A stretch of DNA of 64,000 bases from Cupriavidus sp. BIS7 (GTDB taxonomy: Bacteria > Pseudomonadota > Gammaproteobacteria > Burkholderiales > Burkholderiaceae): contig NZ_ALOU01000035.1 in assembly GCF_000292345.1 (NCBI RefSeq), positions 20,377-84,376 of the forward strand. Direction: 5' to 3'. Below the pieces are notes generated by a model that saw nothing but the letters and a program-made list of their open reading frames with translations, made no database searches and was not told where the DNA came from. Shown piece by piece: positions 1 through 9,569 of the stretch. How positions within the stretch are numbered: the first letter of the stretch is position 1; each line of letters begins with the position of its first letter. The position numbers were made by a program, and so were the translations under genes.

Positions 1-489
1 GCGGATCAGCCGCGCGGGCGCACCGCTGCTCTGGAACAGCGAGATGACGGTGGCGGGGTCCGTGGTGCTGACGATCGCCCCGAGCAGCAGGCAGACGATG
101 ATGCCCTGGCCGCTGGTCAGGTAGGCCATCGCACCGACACCGAGCGTGGCCGCAAGCACAGCGCCCACGGCCAGCAGAAGGATCGGCGCCAGGTCGGCGA
201 AGAAACCTTTGGTATCAACCTCCATCGCCGCCTGGAACAGGATCGGAGGCAGGAAGATCCACAGATACGCCTCCGGTGGCATGGACGGCGACAGGAACGG
301 CGCAATCGTGTTGGCGGCGAATGCCGGCGCAAAGTGCTGCAGCGCGATGTAGCCGAAGCCGATGGAGACACCGGCGCCGGTCAGGATGATGGGGTCGGGC
401 AGCCGCAGCCGTTGTGCGATCACATGGCATACCGAGATGAAAAAAAGCAGTACGCCGACCCGGGTGGTCAGTTCAATGGCAACGTCCAA
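1..489 (-). CDS. CPA1-type Na+/H+ antiporter, N-terminal part (runs off window)
   Basis: The first 163 codons of a cation:proton antiporter of the Na_H_Exchanger family; the C-terminal part lies outside the window. The visible part has several hydrophobic segments, the stretch IFLPPILFQAAMEVD and the motif GAIVSTTDPATVISLF, which is the CPA1 (NhaP-like) signature with the ion-binding Asp. It would exchange Na+ or K+ for H+ at the inner membrane. I chose the TTG start at 489 because an in-frame TAA lies 30 bases upstream, no ATG is available before the first membrane segment, and GGAG stands 7 bases before it. Family assignment is firm; substrate is not known. Confidence 0.85.
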   Translation of the reverse strand, partial: MDVAIELTTRVGVLLFFISVCHVIAQRLRLPDPIILTGAGVSIGFGYIALQHFAPAFAANTIAPFLSPSMPPEAYLWIFLPPILFQAAMEVDTKGFFADLAPILLLAVGAVLAATLGVGAMAYLTSGQGIIVCLLLGAIVSTTDPATVISLFQSSGAPARLIR

Positions 490-905
490 GGGTGTGCTCC
501 AGATGCGGACTTCGGGGAGTTAACTGAGGGCGCTGGCGGCTCATCCGGCACTCTTGCCAGGGTGAGCATTGAATAGTCCGGTTAGAGCAGCAGGCAACCG
601 GGAAGATTCCACCGGTCTGCACAATTCGTTATTGCGTGATCGGGGGTTGGCGTCATCGCAGGTGCCGGGACCACCACCTCACAACAAGGACTCTGGCAAT
701 CAAACCAGAGAGCACAACAAGCCACAGCCTTGTCACGCAGCGTGGGTAAAACACGCCCGGGCACCGGGAGGAAGGCCCGGCGCGGGTCGGGGCAAATGTA
801 TGCCAGGCAGTCATTGTCGCGTCATCGAAGCCGCCTAGCATTCCGCGCTTTGCTGTCAGTAGAACAATCCGTGCGCTGTCAAACCCTTCCCCCCGAGCCA
901 AACCC
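490..905. other. Intergenic region between antiporter and nuclease genes
   Basis: 416 bases between divergent genes. No convincing coding sequence: the ORFs here lack ribosome sites and family resemblance. The region must hold both promoters. Two CTGTCA hexamers (853-858 and 876-881) lie just before the nuclease gene, but their 23-base period does not fit a Pho box. No clear -35/-10 pair could be assigned. Confidence 0.5.
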
Positions 906-3419
906 ATGCGTCTGCATTACATCGTTCCAGCCGCGCTCCTCATGGCGCTGCCTGCCCATGCCGAGCTGATCATCAGCGAATACGTAGAAGGCACGTCGAA
1001 CAACAAGGCCATCGAGATCTACAACCCCGATGCCACCGAAGCCGACCTGTCGCTGTACAAGATCGAGCAGTACAACAACGGCGCCACCGCGCCCACCACG
1101 TCCTTCCAGCTTGCCGGCAAGCTGGCACCGGGATCGGTCCATGTGATGGCCCACGGCACGCTGGCCAGCGTGCTTGGGTCGAAGGTCAACCAGACTGTGA
1201 CGTTCACGTTCAATGGCGACGACGCGATTACGCTGACGCGCTCCGGCACCGTGGTAGACCATATCGGCCAGGTCGGCTACCGCCCGCCGTCCGGTTACTG
1301 GGGCACGGCTACCGCCGGCACCATGGACCATACGCTGCGCCGCAAGGGCGCGGTGAAGCAGGGCGATACCGACACCACCGCGGTCTTCGACCCGGCCGTG
1401 CAGTGGGACTCGTTCAACGTTGATGATTTCTCGGACCTTGGCCTGTACAACGGCCAGGGCAGCGTTGCGCCGCCCCCAGTGCTGGCGGTGTGTGGCGCCG
1501 CTGCGACGCATATCGCGGACGTACAGGGCGCGGTGACGCCTTCGCCAATGGCCGGCCAGAACGTCGAGATCGAAGCCGTGGTCACGGCCGACTACAGTGG
1601 TGCCGGCGGCTTCAGCGGCTTCTTCGTGCAGCAGCCCGACGCGCAGCGCCGCAGGCTGCCCGGTGTGTCAGAGGGCCTGTTCGTCTATGCGCCCAGCGTA
1701 ACGGCCCGCGCAGGCGACCTGGTCCACCTGGTTGGCAAGGTCGAGGAGAAGTACGGGCAGACGCAACTGACGCTGGCCACGGGCGGCTTCGCAAGCTGCT
1801 CCGGCGGTCACAGTGTGACGCCGGTCGATGTCACGCTGCCGCTGGCCAGCACCACGGCGCTGGCGGCCTACGAAGGCATGCTGGTACGCCTGCCGCAGAC
1901 GCTGACCGTCAGCGAAACCTATGAACTCGGGCGCTATGGCAGCGTGCTGCTCAGCAACGGGCGCCTGCCACTGCCTACCAACGTGGCCCCGGCGAAGAGC
2001 GGCGCAGCCGATCAGGCCGCCGCCAACGCGCTGAACCGCCTGGTGCTTGACGACGGTTCCAATCAGCAGAACCCCGGTGCGGTGCCCTACCCGGCCCCGG
2101 GCCTGTCCGCAGCCAACCCGGTGCGTGCCGGGTACACGGTCAGCGGCGCGCAAGGCGTACTGGAAATCCGCTACAACGCGTGGCGTCTGCAGCCGGTGCC
2201 CGGTGCCGCCGCCCCGGTATTCAATGCCGCTACCAATCCGCGCACCGGCGCCCCCACGCGCCACGCACAGGCGGACGTGCGCGTGGCCTCGTTCAACGTG
2301 CTGAACTACTTCAATGGCGACGGCAAGGGCGCCGGCTTCGACGACCCGAACAATCGCGGCGCCAAGACGCAGGCCGAGTTCGAGCGTCAGGAAGCCAAGA
2401 TCGTTGCGGCAATCCGCGCCATCAACGCCGACGTGGTCGGGCTGATGGAAATCGAGAACGACGGCTACGGCGACCTGAGCGCCATTCGCCGCCTGACCAG
2501 CCAGCTTGGCGCCGACTGGCGCTATGTCGATCCGGGCGTGCCGAAGCTCGGCGGGGACGCCATCACGGTGGCCATCATCTACAACAGCCGCACCGTGGAA
2601 CCGGTGGGCGTGGCGGCTACGCTTGCCATCGACGACAAGAACCGTCAGCCGCTGGCACGCACGTTCCGCCGCATCGGCGGCACGCAGAACTTCACCGTGG
2701 TGGTCAACCACCTGAAGTCCAAGGGCTGCACGGGCGCCACCGGCACCGATGCCGACCAGGGCGACGGCCAAAGCTGCTGGAACCCGACCCGCCTGCGCGC
2801 GGCCGGCCTGATCGCCAACTGGCTGGCCACCTCGCCAACCGGCGTGGCCGACGTGGGCAAGCTGCTGATCGGCGATCTCAACAGCTACGCCAAGGAAGAC
2901 CCGGTGCTGCTGTTCGCCGACAAGGGCTACGCCGACATGGTGGCGAAGTTCGTCGGCAAGGACGCCTACAGCTACGTGTTCGGCGGCGAGTCGGGCTATA
3001 TCGACCATGCGCTTGCGACCGCCGGCCTGGCTGAGCGTGTACGCGCCGTGCACGAGTGGCACATCAATGCCGACGAGCCGATCGCGCTGGAATACTCGTT
3101 CGCCTACAAGAGCGCCGAGCAGCAGCAGACCTACTATGCGCCGGACCCGTACCGCTCCTCGGACCACGATCCGGTGCTGGTGGACTTTGCGCTGCGCACG
3201 GATGCGGCGGGCGATGGTGGCACGGGCGCCGGAACTTCGGGTGGCACGAACGGAGGCACGAACGGAGGCACATCGGCAGGCAACGCAGGCAATGATTCGA
3301 ACGACTCGGGTGCCGGTTCGCTCGATCCGTTGATGGGACTGATGCTGGCAGCAAGTGTGGCCGTACTGGCACGACGCCGCCCATGGAACGCTGGAAAGCA
3401 GGCCGGAAAGCACGCTTGA
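906..3419 (+). CDS. exeM: Secreted ExeM/NucH-like nuclease with LTD and endonuclease/exonuclease/phosphatase domains
   Basis: 837-residue exported protein. A signal peptide (residues 1-19, ending PAHA) is followed by a lamin-tail domain starting ELIISEYVEGTSNNKAIE, a middle OB-like region, and an endonuclease/exonuclease/phosphatase domain at about 455-765 (ASFNVLNYFNG, VVGLMEIENDG, VVNHLKSKG, GDLNSYAKEDP, SSDHDPVLVDF). A Gly/Thr/Asn repeat linker (GGTNGGTNGGT) leads to a C-terminal hydrophobic helix and the basic end ARRRPW, i.e. a GlyGly-CTERM-like sorting tail. ExeM relatives in Shewanella and Vibrio degrade extracellular DNA. The tail fits the rhombosortase gene that overlaps its 3' end. 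Secretion is probably via the type II system, followed by tail processing (inference). Confidence 0.88.
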   Translation: MRLHYIVPAALLMALPAHAELIISEYVEGTSNNKAIEIYNPDATEADLSLYKIEQYNNGATAPTTSFQLAGKLAPGSVHVMAHGTLASVLGSKVNQTVTFTFNGDDAITLTRSGTVVDHIGQVGYRPPSGYWGTATAGTMDHTLRRKGAVKQGDTDTTAVFDPAVQWDSFNVDDFSDLGLYNGQGSVAPPPVLAVCGAAATHIADVQGAVTPSPMAGQNVEIEAVVTADYSGAGGFSGFFVQQPDAQRRRLPGVSEGLFVYAPSVTARAGDLVHLVGKVEEKYGQTQLTLATGGFASCSGGHSVTPVDVTLPLASTTALAAYEGMLVRLPQTLTVSETYELGRYGSVLLSNGRLPLPTNVAPAKSGAADQAAANALNRLVLDDGSNQQNPGAVPYPAPGLSAANPVRAGYTVSGAQGVLEIRYNAWRLQPVPGAAAPVFNAATNPRTGAPTRHAQADVRVASFNVLNYFNGDGKGAGFDDPNNRGAKTQAEFERQEAKIVAAIRAINADVVGLMEIENDGYGDLSAIRRLTSQLGADWRYVDPGVPKLGGDAITVAIIYNSRTVEPVGVAATLAIDDKNRQPLARTFRRIGGTQNFTVVVNHLKSKGCTGATGTDADQGDGQSCWNPTRLRAAGLIANWLATSPTGVADVGKLLIGDLNSYAKEDPVLLFADKGYADMVAKFVGKDAYSYVFGGESGYIDHALATAGLAERVRAVHEWHINADEPIALEYSFAYKSAEQQQTYYAPDPYRSSDHDPVLVDFALRTDAAGDGGTGAGTSGGTNGGTNGGTSAGNAGNDSNDSGAGSLDPLMGLMLAASVAVLARRRPWNAGKQAGKHA

Positions 3420-4099
3420 AGGCAACCCTGAGTGCATGGGCGCGCCGCTGGCCCGGCTGGCGAGCGCGCTGCCCGATGCATCCGGGTTTCCTGGCCGTTG
3501 CCGTGCTGATGCTTGCCCTGCAGGCGGGCGGTGCCGGGGTGGCCGATGCGCTGCGCTATGAACGCACGGCCATCGCGGGCGGCGAGCTATGGCGGCTGGT
3601 GTCCGGCCACTTCGTGCATCTCGGCTGGACGCACTGTCTGCTCAATGTGGGTGGCGTGGCGGCGCTGGCCATGATCCTGCCCGCACCGCTGCGCGCGTGG
3701 CGCTGCAGCGTGCTGCTCGGCATGTTCATCGGCCTGGTCCTGTTCGCCATGCTGCCCGGCCTGAAGCACTATGCCGGTTTCTCGGGCATCAACTACGGCC
3801 TGGCCGCACTGGCGCTGCTGCCGCGCGCGCGGGGCGAGGCTGTCGCAGCGCTCGTGCTGGCTGCGCTAGTCGTCCGCGCTGTCTGGCAATGGTTAGATGG
3901 CGGCAGCGCGGCCGATGCAGCATGGCTGGGCGCCCCGCCGCTTGCCGCGGCCCATCTTGCCGGGCTGGCCGGCGGCGCGATGATGCGGCTTCGCCCGGCA
4001 ATGCCAGGCGAAGCCAGCGCGACCAGAAGCCCGCGCAATCGCTACCGGGCCGGAGGCTCAGAACTTGTGACGCAGGCCGACCGCGATGCCGAACATTGA
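3383..4099 (+). CDS. rrtA: Rhombosortase-type rhomboid intramembrane serine protease
   Basis: 238 residues with about six hydrophobic segments. Rhomboid features: GELWRLVSGHFVHLGWTH with His84 and Asn88 (HxxxN), catalytic Ser134 in GFSGINYG and His191 in AAAHLAGLAGG. This is the short rhombosortase subtype that cleaves GlyGly-CTERM tails. The preceding nuclease has such a tail, so it is the likely substrate. The reading frame overlaps that gene by 37 bases with no good ribosome site, suggesting translational coupling; an internal start at 3476 (MHPGFLAV) is also possible. Its last 14 codons overlap the 3' end of the convergent porin gene, so the C-terminal tail is antisense to porin codons and probably unstructured. 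Confidence 0.83.
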   Translation: MERWKAGRKARLKATLSAWARRWPGWRARCPMHPGFLAVAVLMLALQAGGAGVADALRYERTAIAGGELWRLVSGHFVHLGWTHCLLNVGGVAALAMILPAPLRAWRCSVLLGMFIGLVLFAMLPGLKHYAGFSGINYGLAALALLPRARGEAVAALVLAALVVRAVWQWLDGGSAADAAWLGAPPLAAAHLAGLAGGAMMRLRPAMPGEASATRSPRNRYRAGGSELVTQADRDAEH

Positions 4100-5239
4100 A
4101 CTCTGCCCGTTGCCCAGCGCGTAGCTGTTGCCCAGTGACAGGCTGTTGGCATAGAAGATCGCGGCGGACTCCATGGCAAGCCCCGCATTCTTCGTATAGG
4201 CCGCCGTCAGGTAGACATCCGTCCGTTTGGAGAACGAGTAGTTGGAGATGGCGGAAATCTGCCAGGGGTTGGCCTGGTGCGTATCGCCGAACTGGTTCTT
4301 GACGTTGTCGTAGTTGTATTCCAGCGTGAACCCGACGGCCGACGTGATCTGATACGTCCCGCCAATCCAGTAGAAGTCGTCACGCAGGAATTCGCTGCCC
4401 ACCTGGTTCTTGTTCTGCCCCCAGCGATAGCCGCCCATGATCTTGGCCGCGCCGAACGCGTAGCTGGCACCGATCGTCGCCTTCTTGAATGTGCCAGTAC
4501 CGGCATTGGTGGGCTGCGCCACTGGCGCGATGGTGGGGTTGAACTGGTCATAGGCAACGACGACGCCGATCGGCCCGGTGCTGTAGACCAGTGCCGCGCC
4601 ATAGGCGGTATCGCGCCGGAACTGCCCCGGCACTTCGCCATTGCCGCCGAGGATGATGGGCGCACCAACCGTGGGCGGCAACGCCAGGCCCGTACCGAAC
4701 GACCAATGCGCGATGGCCGTGACGGGTCCGAAGTTGCCTGTGTACTTGATCGTGTTGTCTTCACGGAAGTTGGCGCCGGCCATGACCACGACAGGCTCGT
4801 ACTGCGTGGCATAGGCAGCCGGAGCGAAGTTCGCCAGCGCTTCAAACAGTGACGCGTACTGGCGACCCAGCGAAAGCTGGCCATATGTGCTCTGCAAACC
4901 TACGAACGCCTGACGGCCGAACAGGCGCCCGCTCTGCTGCGAGGTGCCGGAATCAAGATTGAAACCGCTTTCCAGTACGAAGATCGCCTTGAGGCCGGTG
5001 CCAAGATCCTCCATGCCACGCAGGCCCCAGCGCGAACCGGATACACCGCCGGAGTCCATGCGGAAGACGTCGCGTCCTGGACCGGGGTTGAATCCGTTCG
5101 CGGCCACCGGAACCTGGCCAACATGGTTGGCGAACTCAAGGTTCGCGTCGACAACACCGTAGAGCGTCACGGCAGACTGCGCGTGGCCAAGGCCGGAAAC
5201 CGCACAAAGCACAGCAAATGCAAGGCACTTCGGCTTCAT
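4058..5239 (-). CDS. Trimeric Gram-negative porin (OmpC/BpsP type)
   Basis: 393-residue outer-membrane general porin. The start at 5239 gives a typical signal peptide (MKPKCLAFAVLCAVSGLGHAQ) and is preceded by GAGGAGATCC. Mature protein starts SAVTLYGVVDANLEF, has GSRWGLRGMEDLG and SGRLFGRQAFVGL as in Burkholderiales porins, and ends in RHKF with a C-terminal Phe for BAM recognition. It allows passive diffusion of small hydrophilic solutes. Single gene; its 3' end overlaps the convergent rhombosortase gene by 42 bases. Confidence 0.92.
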   Translation of the reverse strand: MKPKCLAFAVLCAVSGLGHAQSAVTLYGVVDANLEFANHVGQVPVAANGFNPGPGRDVFRMDSGGVSGSRWGLRGMEDLGTGLKAIFVLESGFNLDSGTSQQSGRLFGRQAFVGLQSTYGQLSLGRQYASLFEALANFAPAAYATQYEPVVVMAGANFREDNTIKYTGNFGPVTAIAHWSFGTGLALPPTVGAPIILGGNGEVPGQFRRDTAYGAALVYSTGPIGVVVAYDQFNPTIAPVAQPTNAGTGTFKKATIGASYAFGAAKIMGGYRWGQNKNQVGSEFLRDDFYWIGGTYQITSAVGFTLEYNYDNVKNQFGDTHQANPWQISAISNYSFSKRTDVYLTAAYTKNAGLAMESAAIFYANSLSLGNSYALGNGQSSMFGIAVGLRHKF

Positions 5240-5509
5240 CTGGATCTCCTCTGCTTCTTCTTGTGCATTGAATGGCAGACATGTGGACATGCCTGAAATG
5301 CATTTGCCGAGCATCCGGCGCAGACGCGGTGTGCCTGATGATTTCCTTTTGTCGCACCCGTTTGAAAATGGCCAGGCGGCACGCCGATGGTTCCATCAAT
5401 CCATGATGTGATCTCGCGCCGGAAACTTCCAGAAACGTAAACCCGGCAAGCGTACGCAGAGGCACGTTTGCCTCTGCAAGCGCGCCTTACGCCACGTGGA
5501 TGGGGGTAG

Positions 5510-7021
5510 CTACTTCAGGCTTCGTTGCGTTACAGCGACAATCGCGATGACACCGCAGGCAAAGGCCAGCAGCACCAGCAGATTGCTGGTCCCGATCAGC
5601 GTGGCCTGTTGATCGATCAGCCGCGACAGGCGTTCAAGCTCGGCCGGCTCGACCTGCGGGAAGTCAAACACCGTCACCGACGCAACCAGTTGCGTACGCG
5701 CTATGGCTTCGTCGTATTGCAGCCAGAGGCTCGCCAGCCCCGTGCCGGCTGCCGACGCAATCTGCCGCACGATGTTCTTGAACTGGTAGCCGTGGGCAAA
5801 GTCGTCCACGCTGAATTCCGCCCACGTCAGTCCGGCAACCAGCATCAGTACGAACGGCAGCGTCAGGCTCTGCATCACCAGCACCGGCAGGATGACCGCG
5901 ATCGATGCGCCCGGCATCATTCGCTGGGACAGCAGCCATGCGGCAGCCGCGAAGATCAGGTAGCCGAGCGCGATATAGCGCCGCGCTCCGGGCAAGCCGG
6001 TGCCCCAGAGCGTGAATGCGGCGGCTGCGGTGAAGCCCAGCACCGAAGTGGTGCTCAGGACCGTTCCCGTGGTCTGGAACGTGAACCCCAGGCCGTTCTG
6101 CAGCATCGTGGAGATGACATACGTCCACAGCCCGCTCAGCAGGTAGTAGATCGCATAGAACGAGAGTCCGATCAGGAAGCGGCGGCCCAGCAGCAGCCTG
6201 GGATTGAGCCACGGGTCCGGGTGGCGGCGCAGATGGGCGATGCCCACGACGAAGAACGCCACGCCGGCCACCGGAGTAATCGCCACCGATGGCGAGCTTG
6301 CAAACTCATAGAACCGAAGGTCTCCCAGACCATGCAGGAGCACGAGCGAGCCGATGCCGAACAGGACCACCGTCACCCAGTCCATCGCGTGGTAATCGAC
6401 ATCCCACGGCGCCAGCGTGCGTGTCAGCCTTGGCGGGTAGGTGGCCAGCACAAAGATCAGCGTCACCAGGGCAATCGCCGCCTGCAGCACAAACACCATC
6501 TGCCAGTCAGCGCTTTCCACCAGTTGCGCCGTCACCCACGGCGCCGCCGCAGGCAGCCCCATGCTGCCGATGTTGAATCCGATAAAGAGAGGACGACGTT
6601 CCTCGCGTGCGGCGGCCAGCTGGATGATGATGCGCGACGCCGCGAACAATCCACCGGCGCCGAAGCCCTGGACCGCGCGAGCCAGCGCGAGTTCGAGCGG
6701 ATTGCGGCTCAATGCGCAGAGGGCCGCACCGGCGGCCGCGATGACCAGCCCCGCCAGCGTGAATCCGCGATAGCTGATGTCATGCGCCAGACGGCGCAGC
6801 ATGAGGTTGGCCACCACCGCTGCCGCCGCATACGACGTCAACGCCCAAAGGAAGTCCTCGGGGGAAGCGTGCACGCCGCCGCGAATATGGGTGCCGGCCA
6901 CGCCCATCATCGCCGATGCCCAGAAGTCGACCCCGGTAGCGCAGCCAAGTGCCAGGCCGATCAGGTAGACGTGCACCGCGGACAACTCCGGATGCTGGCT
7001 CAGCAAAGGCTTGCTTGGCAT
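5510..7021 (-). CDS. MFS transporter, DHA2/EmrB-like
   Basis: 503 residues with about 12-14 hydrophobic segments and the DHA2 motif ALARAVQGFGAGGLF (motif C-like AxxRxxQGxGA). Likely a proton-driven efflux pump in the inner membrane, possibly for drugs or aromatic acids. The start MPSKPLLSQH at 7021 is chosen because upstream codons are Arg-rich and non-hydrophobic; no strong ribosome site is visible. No membrane-fusion (EmrA) partner lies next to it, so it probably works alone. Divergent from the multihaem cytochrome gene. Confidence 0.85.
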   Translation of the reverse strand: MPSKPLLSQHPELSAVHVYLIGLALGCATGVDFWASAMMGVAGTHIRGGVHASPEDFLWALTSYAAAAVVANLMLRRLAHDISYRGFTLAGLVIAAAGAALCALSRNPLELALARAVQGFGAGGLFAASRIIIQLAAAREERRPLFIGFNIGSMGLPAAAPWVTAQLVESADWQMVFVLQAAIALVTLIFVLATYPPRLTRTLAPWDVDYHAMDWVTVVLFGIGSLVLLHGLGDLRFYEFASSPSVAITPVAGVAFFVVGIAHLRRHPDPWLNPRLLLGRRFLIGLSFYAIYYLLSGLWTYVISTMLQNGLGFTFQTTGTVLSTTSVLGFTAAAAFTLWGTGLPGARRYIALGYLIFAAAAWLLSQRMMPGASIAVILPVLVMQSLTLPFVLMLVAGLTWAEFSVDDFAHGYQFKNIVRQIASAAGTGLASLWLQYDEAIARTQLVASVTVFDFPQVEPAELERLSRLIDQQATLIGTSNLLVLLAFACGVIAIVAVTQRSLK

Positions 7022-7328
7022 GGGGACTGACCACCGTTCGAGCCGTTGGACACGCGCTGGACACGCGCTGGACACAGCCGGCAATCCGGCCGTGAGGCGA
7101 CGATACCAGCATAGCAGGGCAGGTCCGCTTACGCGCCAACGACCACGGCTTCGGTACCCCTCTTTCGCACCGTACCGCGTTATTGGCCGTCTTGACGGCA
7201 ATCAATGCTCGCATCGACATCGCCCGACGACAATGAATCGTAAAAACTTGAAAAACAGAACGGCGAACGTGCAGGCGATTCAGAGACCCGAGCGTCGAGC
7301 TTCGAATTTCGCCGTCGATAACTACCTC
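7022..7328. other. Divergent intergenic region
   Basis: 307 bases between the MFS gene and the cytochrome gene. An open frame continues upstream of the cytochrome start, but it is Arg-rich and lacks signal-peptide character, so I read it as non-coding. A direct repeat GGACACGCGCT occurs twice at about 7048-7070. No palindromic operator was recognised. Confidence 0.5.
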
Positions 7329-9527
7329 ATGAAACATCCCGTCTCCCAGGTTCTGCCGCGCTTGAAATATGGACTTGCCGCATTGCTGACGATTGGCTCG
7401 CTGCATGCCGCCGCGCAGGTGGCACCGCCCCTCTCAAAGAACGCCACGGCACCGCAAGTGATCGACGATCTGCCGGCCAACTATGGCGCCGACCTCGATG
7501 CCGCGACCAAGGCAATGGTGGAGCGCGGCCGCTACGTAGCCCGATTGGGTGATTGCGTTGCCTGCCATACGGGCAACGACAAATCCAAACCGCTGGCGGG
7601 CGGCCTGCCGCTGGAGACGCCGTTCGGCACGCTGCATTCGACGAACATCACGCCCGACCCAAAGACTGGCATTGGCCGATACAGCTTCGAGCAATTTGAC
7701 CGGGCGATGCGCAAGGGCGTGGCGGCCGATGGCCACAACCTTTATCCGGCGATGCCCTACCCGTCCTATGCCAGGATCGCGCCCGACGACATGCGCGCGC
7801 TCTTCGCATACCTGATGCACGGGGTAAAGCCTGTGGAACAGGCCAACCGGCCGCTGGGGATGTCCTTCCCGTTCAACCAGCGCTGGGGCCTGTCGGTCTG
7901 GAACTGGATGTTCCTCGACAGCAAGCCGTTCCAGACCAATGCAACGCAAAGCGCGCAGTGGAACCGGGGCGCGTACATCGTGCAGGGACTTGGGCACTGC
8001 GGTGCCTGCCATACACCCCGTGGCGTTGGCTTCCAGGAAAAGGCAATGTCCGATGCCGGTAGTGCGGGCAAGTATTTCCTGGCGGGCGAAACCGTTGAGG
8101 GCTGGCGGGCGCTGAGCCTGCGCAACTTGTGGACGCCCGACGATACCGCGCAGATGCTCAAGACCGGGCGCAACAGCCACGGCACGGTGTCGGGCAACAT
8201 GGTCGATGTGGTGCAGCACAGTACCCAGTACATGGCGGACGACGATCTCCAGGCCATTGGCGTCTACCTGAAGTCGCTGCCGGCAACGAAGTACGACAAA
8301 CCGATGCAGGTGGCAAAGGGGCCGGCGTCTGTTGTCGTTCCGCCGGGCGCCCACGCGGGGGCCGGGTTCGCCCCCGCCCCCGCTGCTGCGGCCGAATCAA
8401 GAGTTCCCGCCGATATCTATACGTCTCGCGGAGGCCTTGGCTATCTGCAGTTCTGTACCGATTGCCACCGCTCGGACGGCGCCGGCGTGACGAACGTGTT
8501 CCCACCGCTGGCCGGCAATCCGGTCCTGCGTTCCGAGGACCCCTCGACGCTGCTGCATATCACGCTGACCGGCTGGCGCTCCGCACAGACCGTCAGCAAC
8601 GCGCGCGTGCTGACCATGCCCGCATTCGCGCGCCTGAGCGACCAGGAGATTGCCGACATCCTGAACTTCACGCGCAAAAGCTGGGGTAACGCAACGGCCA
8701 GGCCGATCTCGGCATCCGCCGTGCGCGATATGCGCAAGCAGCTCGACGTCAGGAAGCTCGACAACAGCAAGTTCGAGACGCCACGGCTGGCCGACATGCT
8801 GAAGGAATCCAACGCCGAGCAACTGGTGCTGGGAGCCCGGCTGAATATCAGCACGCATGAGATGCTGCCCCGGAACGTTGGCAACGCGCTGAACTGCGCA
8901 AGTTGCCACCTGAATGCGGGCACGGTTGCGAATGGGTCTCCCTACGTCGGCATATCGGCGTTCTTCCCGAGCTACGCGGCACGCGCGGGGCGTGTCATCA
9001 CGCTGGAAGACCGCATCAACGGTTGCTTCCTGCGCTCGATGAATGGCAAGCCGCTGCCGCTGGACTCCACGGAGATGAAAGCCATGGTTGCGTACTTCGA
9101 CTGGATGAAGCGCGAGACCAGGCCCGAGGACAAGGTGGAAGGACGCGGCGTGGGCAAGCTCGACCAGAGCATCGTGCCCAACGTCGAGAACGGCAAGAAG
9201 ATCTACGCCGCGCAGTGCGCGCTGTGCCACGGCAATGACGGGGAAGGCATCAGGAATGCCGGCGGCAAATGGGTCTACCCGCCGCTGTGGGGCGACGAGT
9301 CGTTCAATATCGGCGCGGGGATGGCCCGTACCTATACGGCTGCGGCATTTGTGAAGCGCAACATGCCAATCGCGTTCCATGCGGGATTCCCGCTGGGGCA
9401 AGGGGGCCTGAGCGATCAGGAAGCCGTCGACGTAGCCGAGTATTTCACGCACATGCCTCGCCCCGATTTCGCCGGGAAGGTCAAGGACTGGCCGAAGGAC
9501 AAGAAGCCGGCCGACGCACGCTATTGA
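7329..9527 (+). CDS. Pentahaem cytochrome c: AdhB/GndH-like triheme module fused to TsdA-like diheme module
   Basis: 732 residues with a signal peptide (1-30, ending HAAAQ) and five CxxCH sites: CVACH (76-80), CGACH (224-228), CTDCH (376-380), CASCH (523-527) and CALCH (630-634). Residues 45-455 resemble the triheme cytochrome subunit of membrane alcohol/gluconate dehydrogenases. Residues 490-715 resemble thiosulfate dehydrogenase TsdA, including LNCASCHLNAG and RINGCFLRSMNGKPL. Cys566 lies 39 residues after the haem-4 His, the place of the axial Cys ligand in Allochromatium TsdA. The protein should act in the periplasm, passing electrons from a dehydrogenase or from thiosulfate-type chemistry. 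No dehydrogenase subunit gene is adjacent. The fusion is unusual; substrate unknown. Confidence 0.85.
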   Translation: MKHPVSQVLPRLKYGLAALLTIGSLHAAAQVAPPLSKNATAPQVIDDLPANYGADLDAATKAMVERGRYVARLGDCVACHTGNDKSKPLAGGLPLETPFGTLHSTNITPDPKTGIGRYSFEQFDRAMRKGVAADGHNLYPAMPYPSYARIAPDDMRALFAYLMHGVKPVEQANRPLGMSFPFNQRWGLSVWNWMFLDSKPFQTNATQSAQWNRGAYIVQGLGHCGACHTPRGVGFQEKAMSDAGSAGKYFLAGETVEGWRALSLRNLWTPDDTAQMLKTGRNSHGTVSGNMVDVVQHSTQYMADDDLQAIGVYLKSLPATKYDKPMQVAKGPASVVVPPGAHAGAGFAPAPAAAAESRVPADIYTSRGGLGYLQFCTDCHRSDGAGVTNVFPPLAGNPVLRSEDPSTLLHITLTGWRSAQTVSNARVLTMPAFARLSDQEIADILNFTRKSWGNATARPISASAVRDMRKQLDVRKLDNSKFETPRLADMLKESNAEQLVLGARLNISTHEMLPRNVGNALNCASCHLNAGTVANGSPYVGISAFFPSYAARAGRVITLEDRINGCFLRSMNGKPLPLDSTEMKAMVAYFDWMKRETRPEDKVEGRGVGKLDQSIVPNVENGKKIYAAQCALCHGNDGEGIRNAGGKWVYPPLWGDESFNIGAGMARTYTAAAFVKRNMPIAFHAGFPLGQGGLSDQEAVDVAEYFTHMPRPDFAGKVKDWPKDKKPADARY

Positions 9528-9569
9528 AGCGCGTAGCGTGAACGTGCATGAACGTGTGTGAATGACAAT

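Noticed and set aside
853..881. Two CTGTCA hexamers before the nuclease gene, considered as a Pho box
   Set aside because: Their period is 23 bases with nothing matching between, whereas Pho boxes repeat every 11 bases.
1668..3437. A 589-codon minus-strand frame opposite the nuclease gene
   Set aside because: Antisense shadow of a convincing EEP-domain protein; no domain content of its own.
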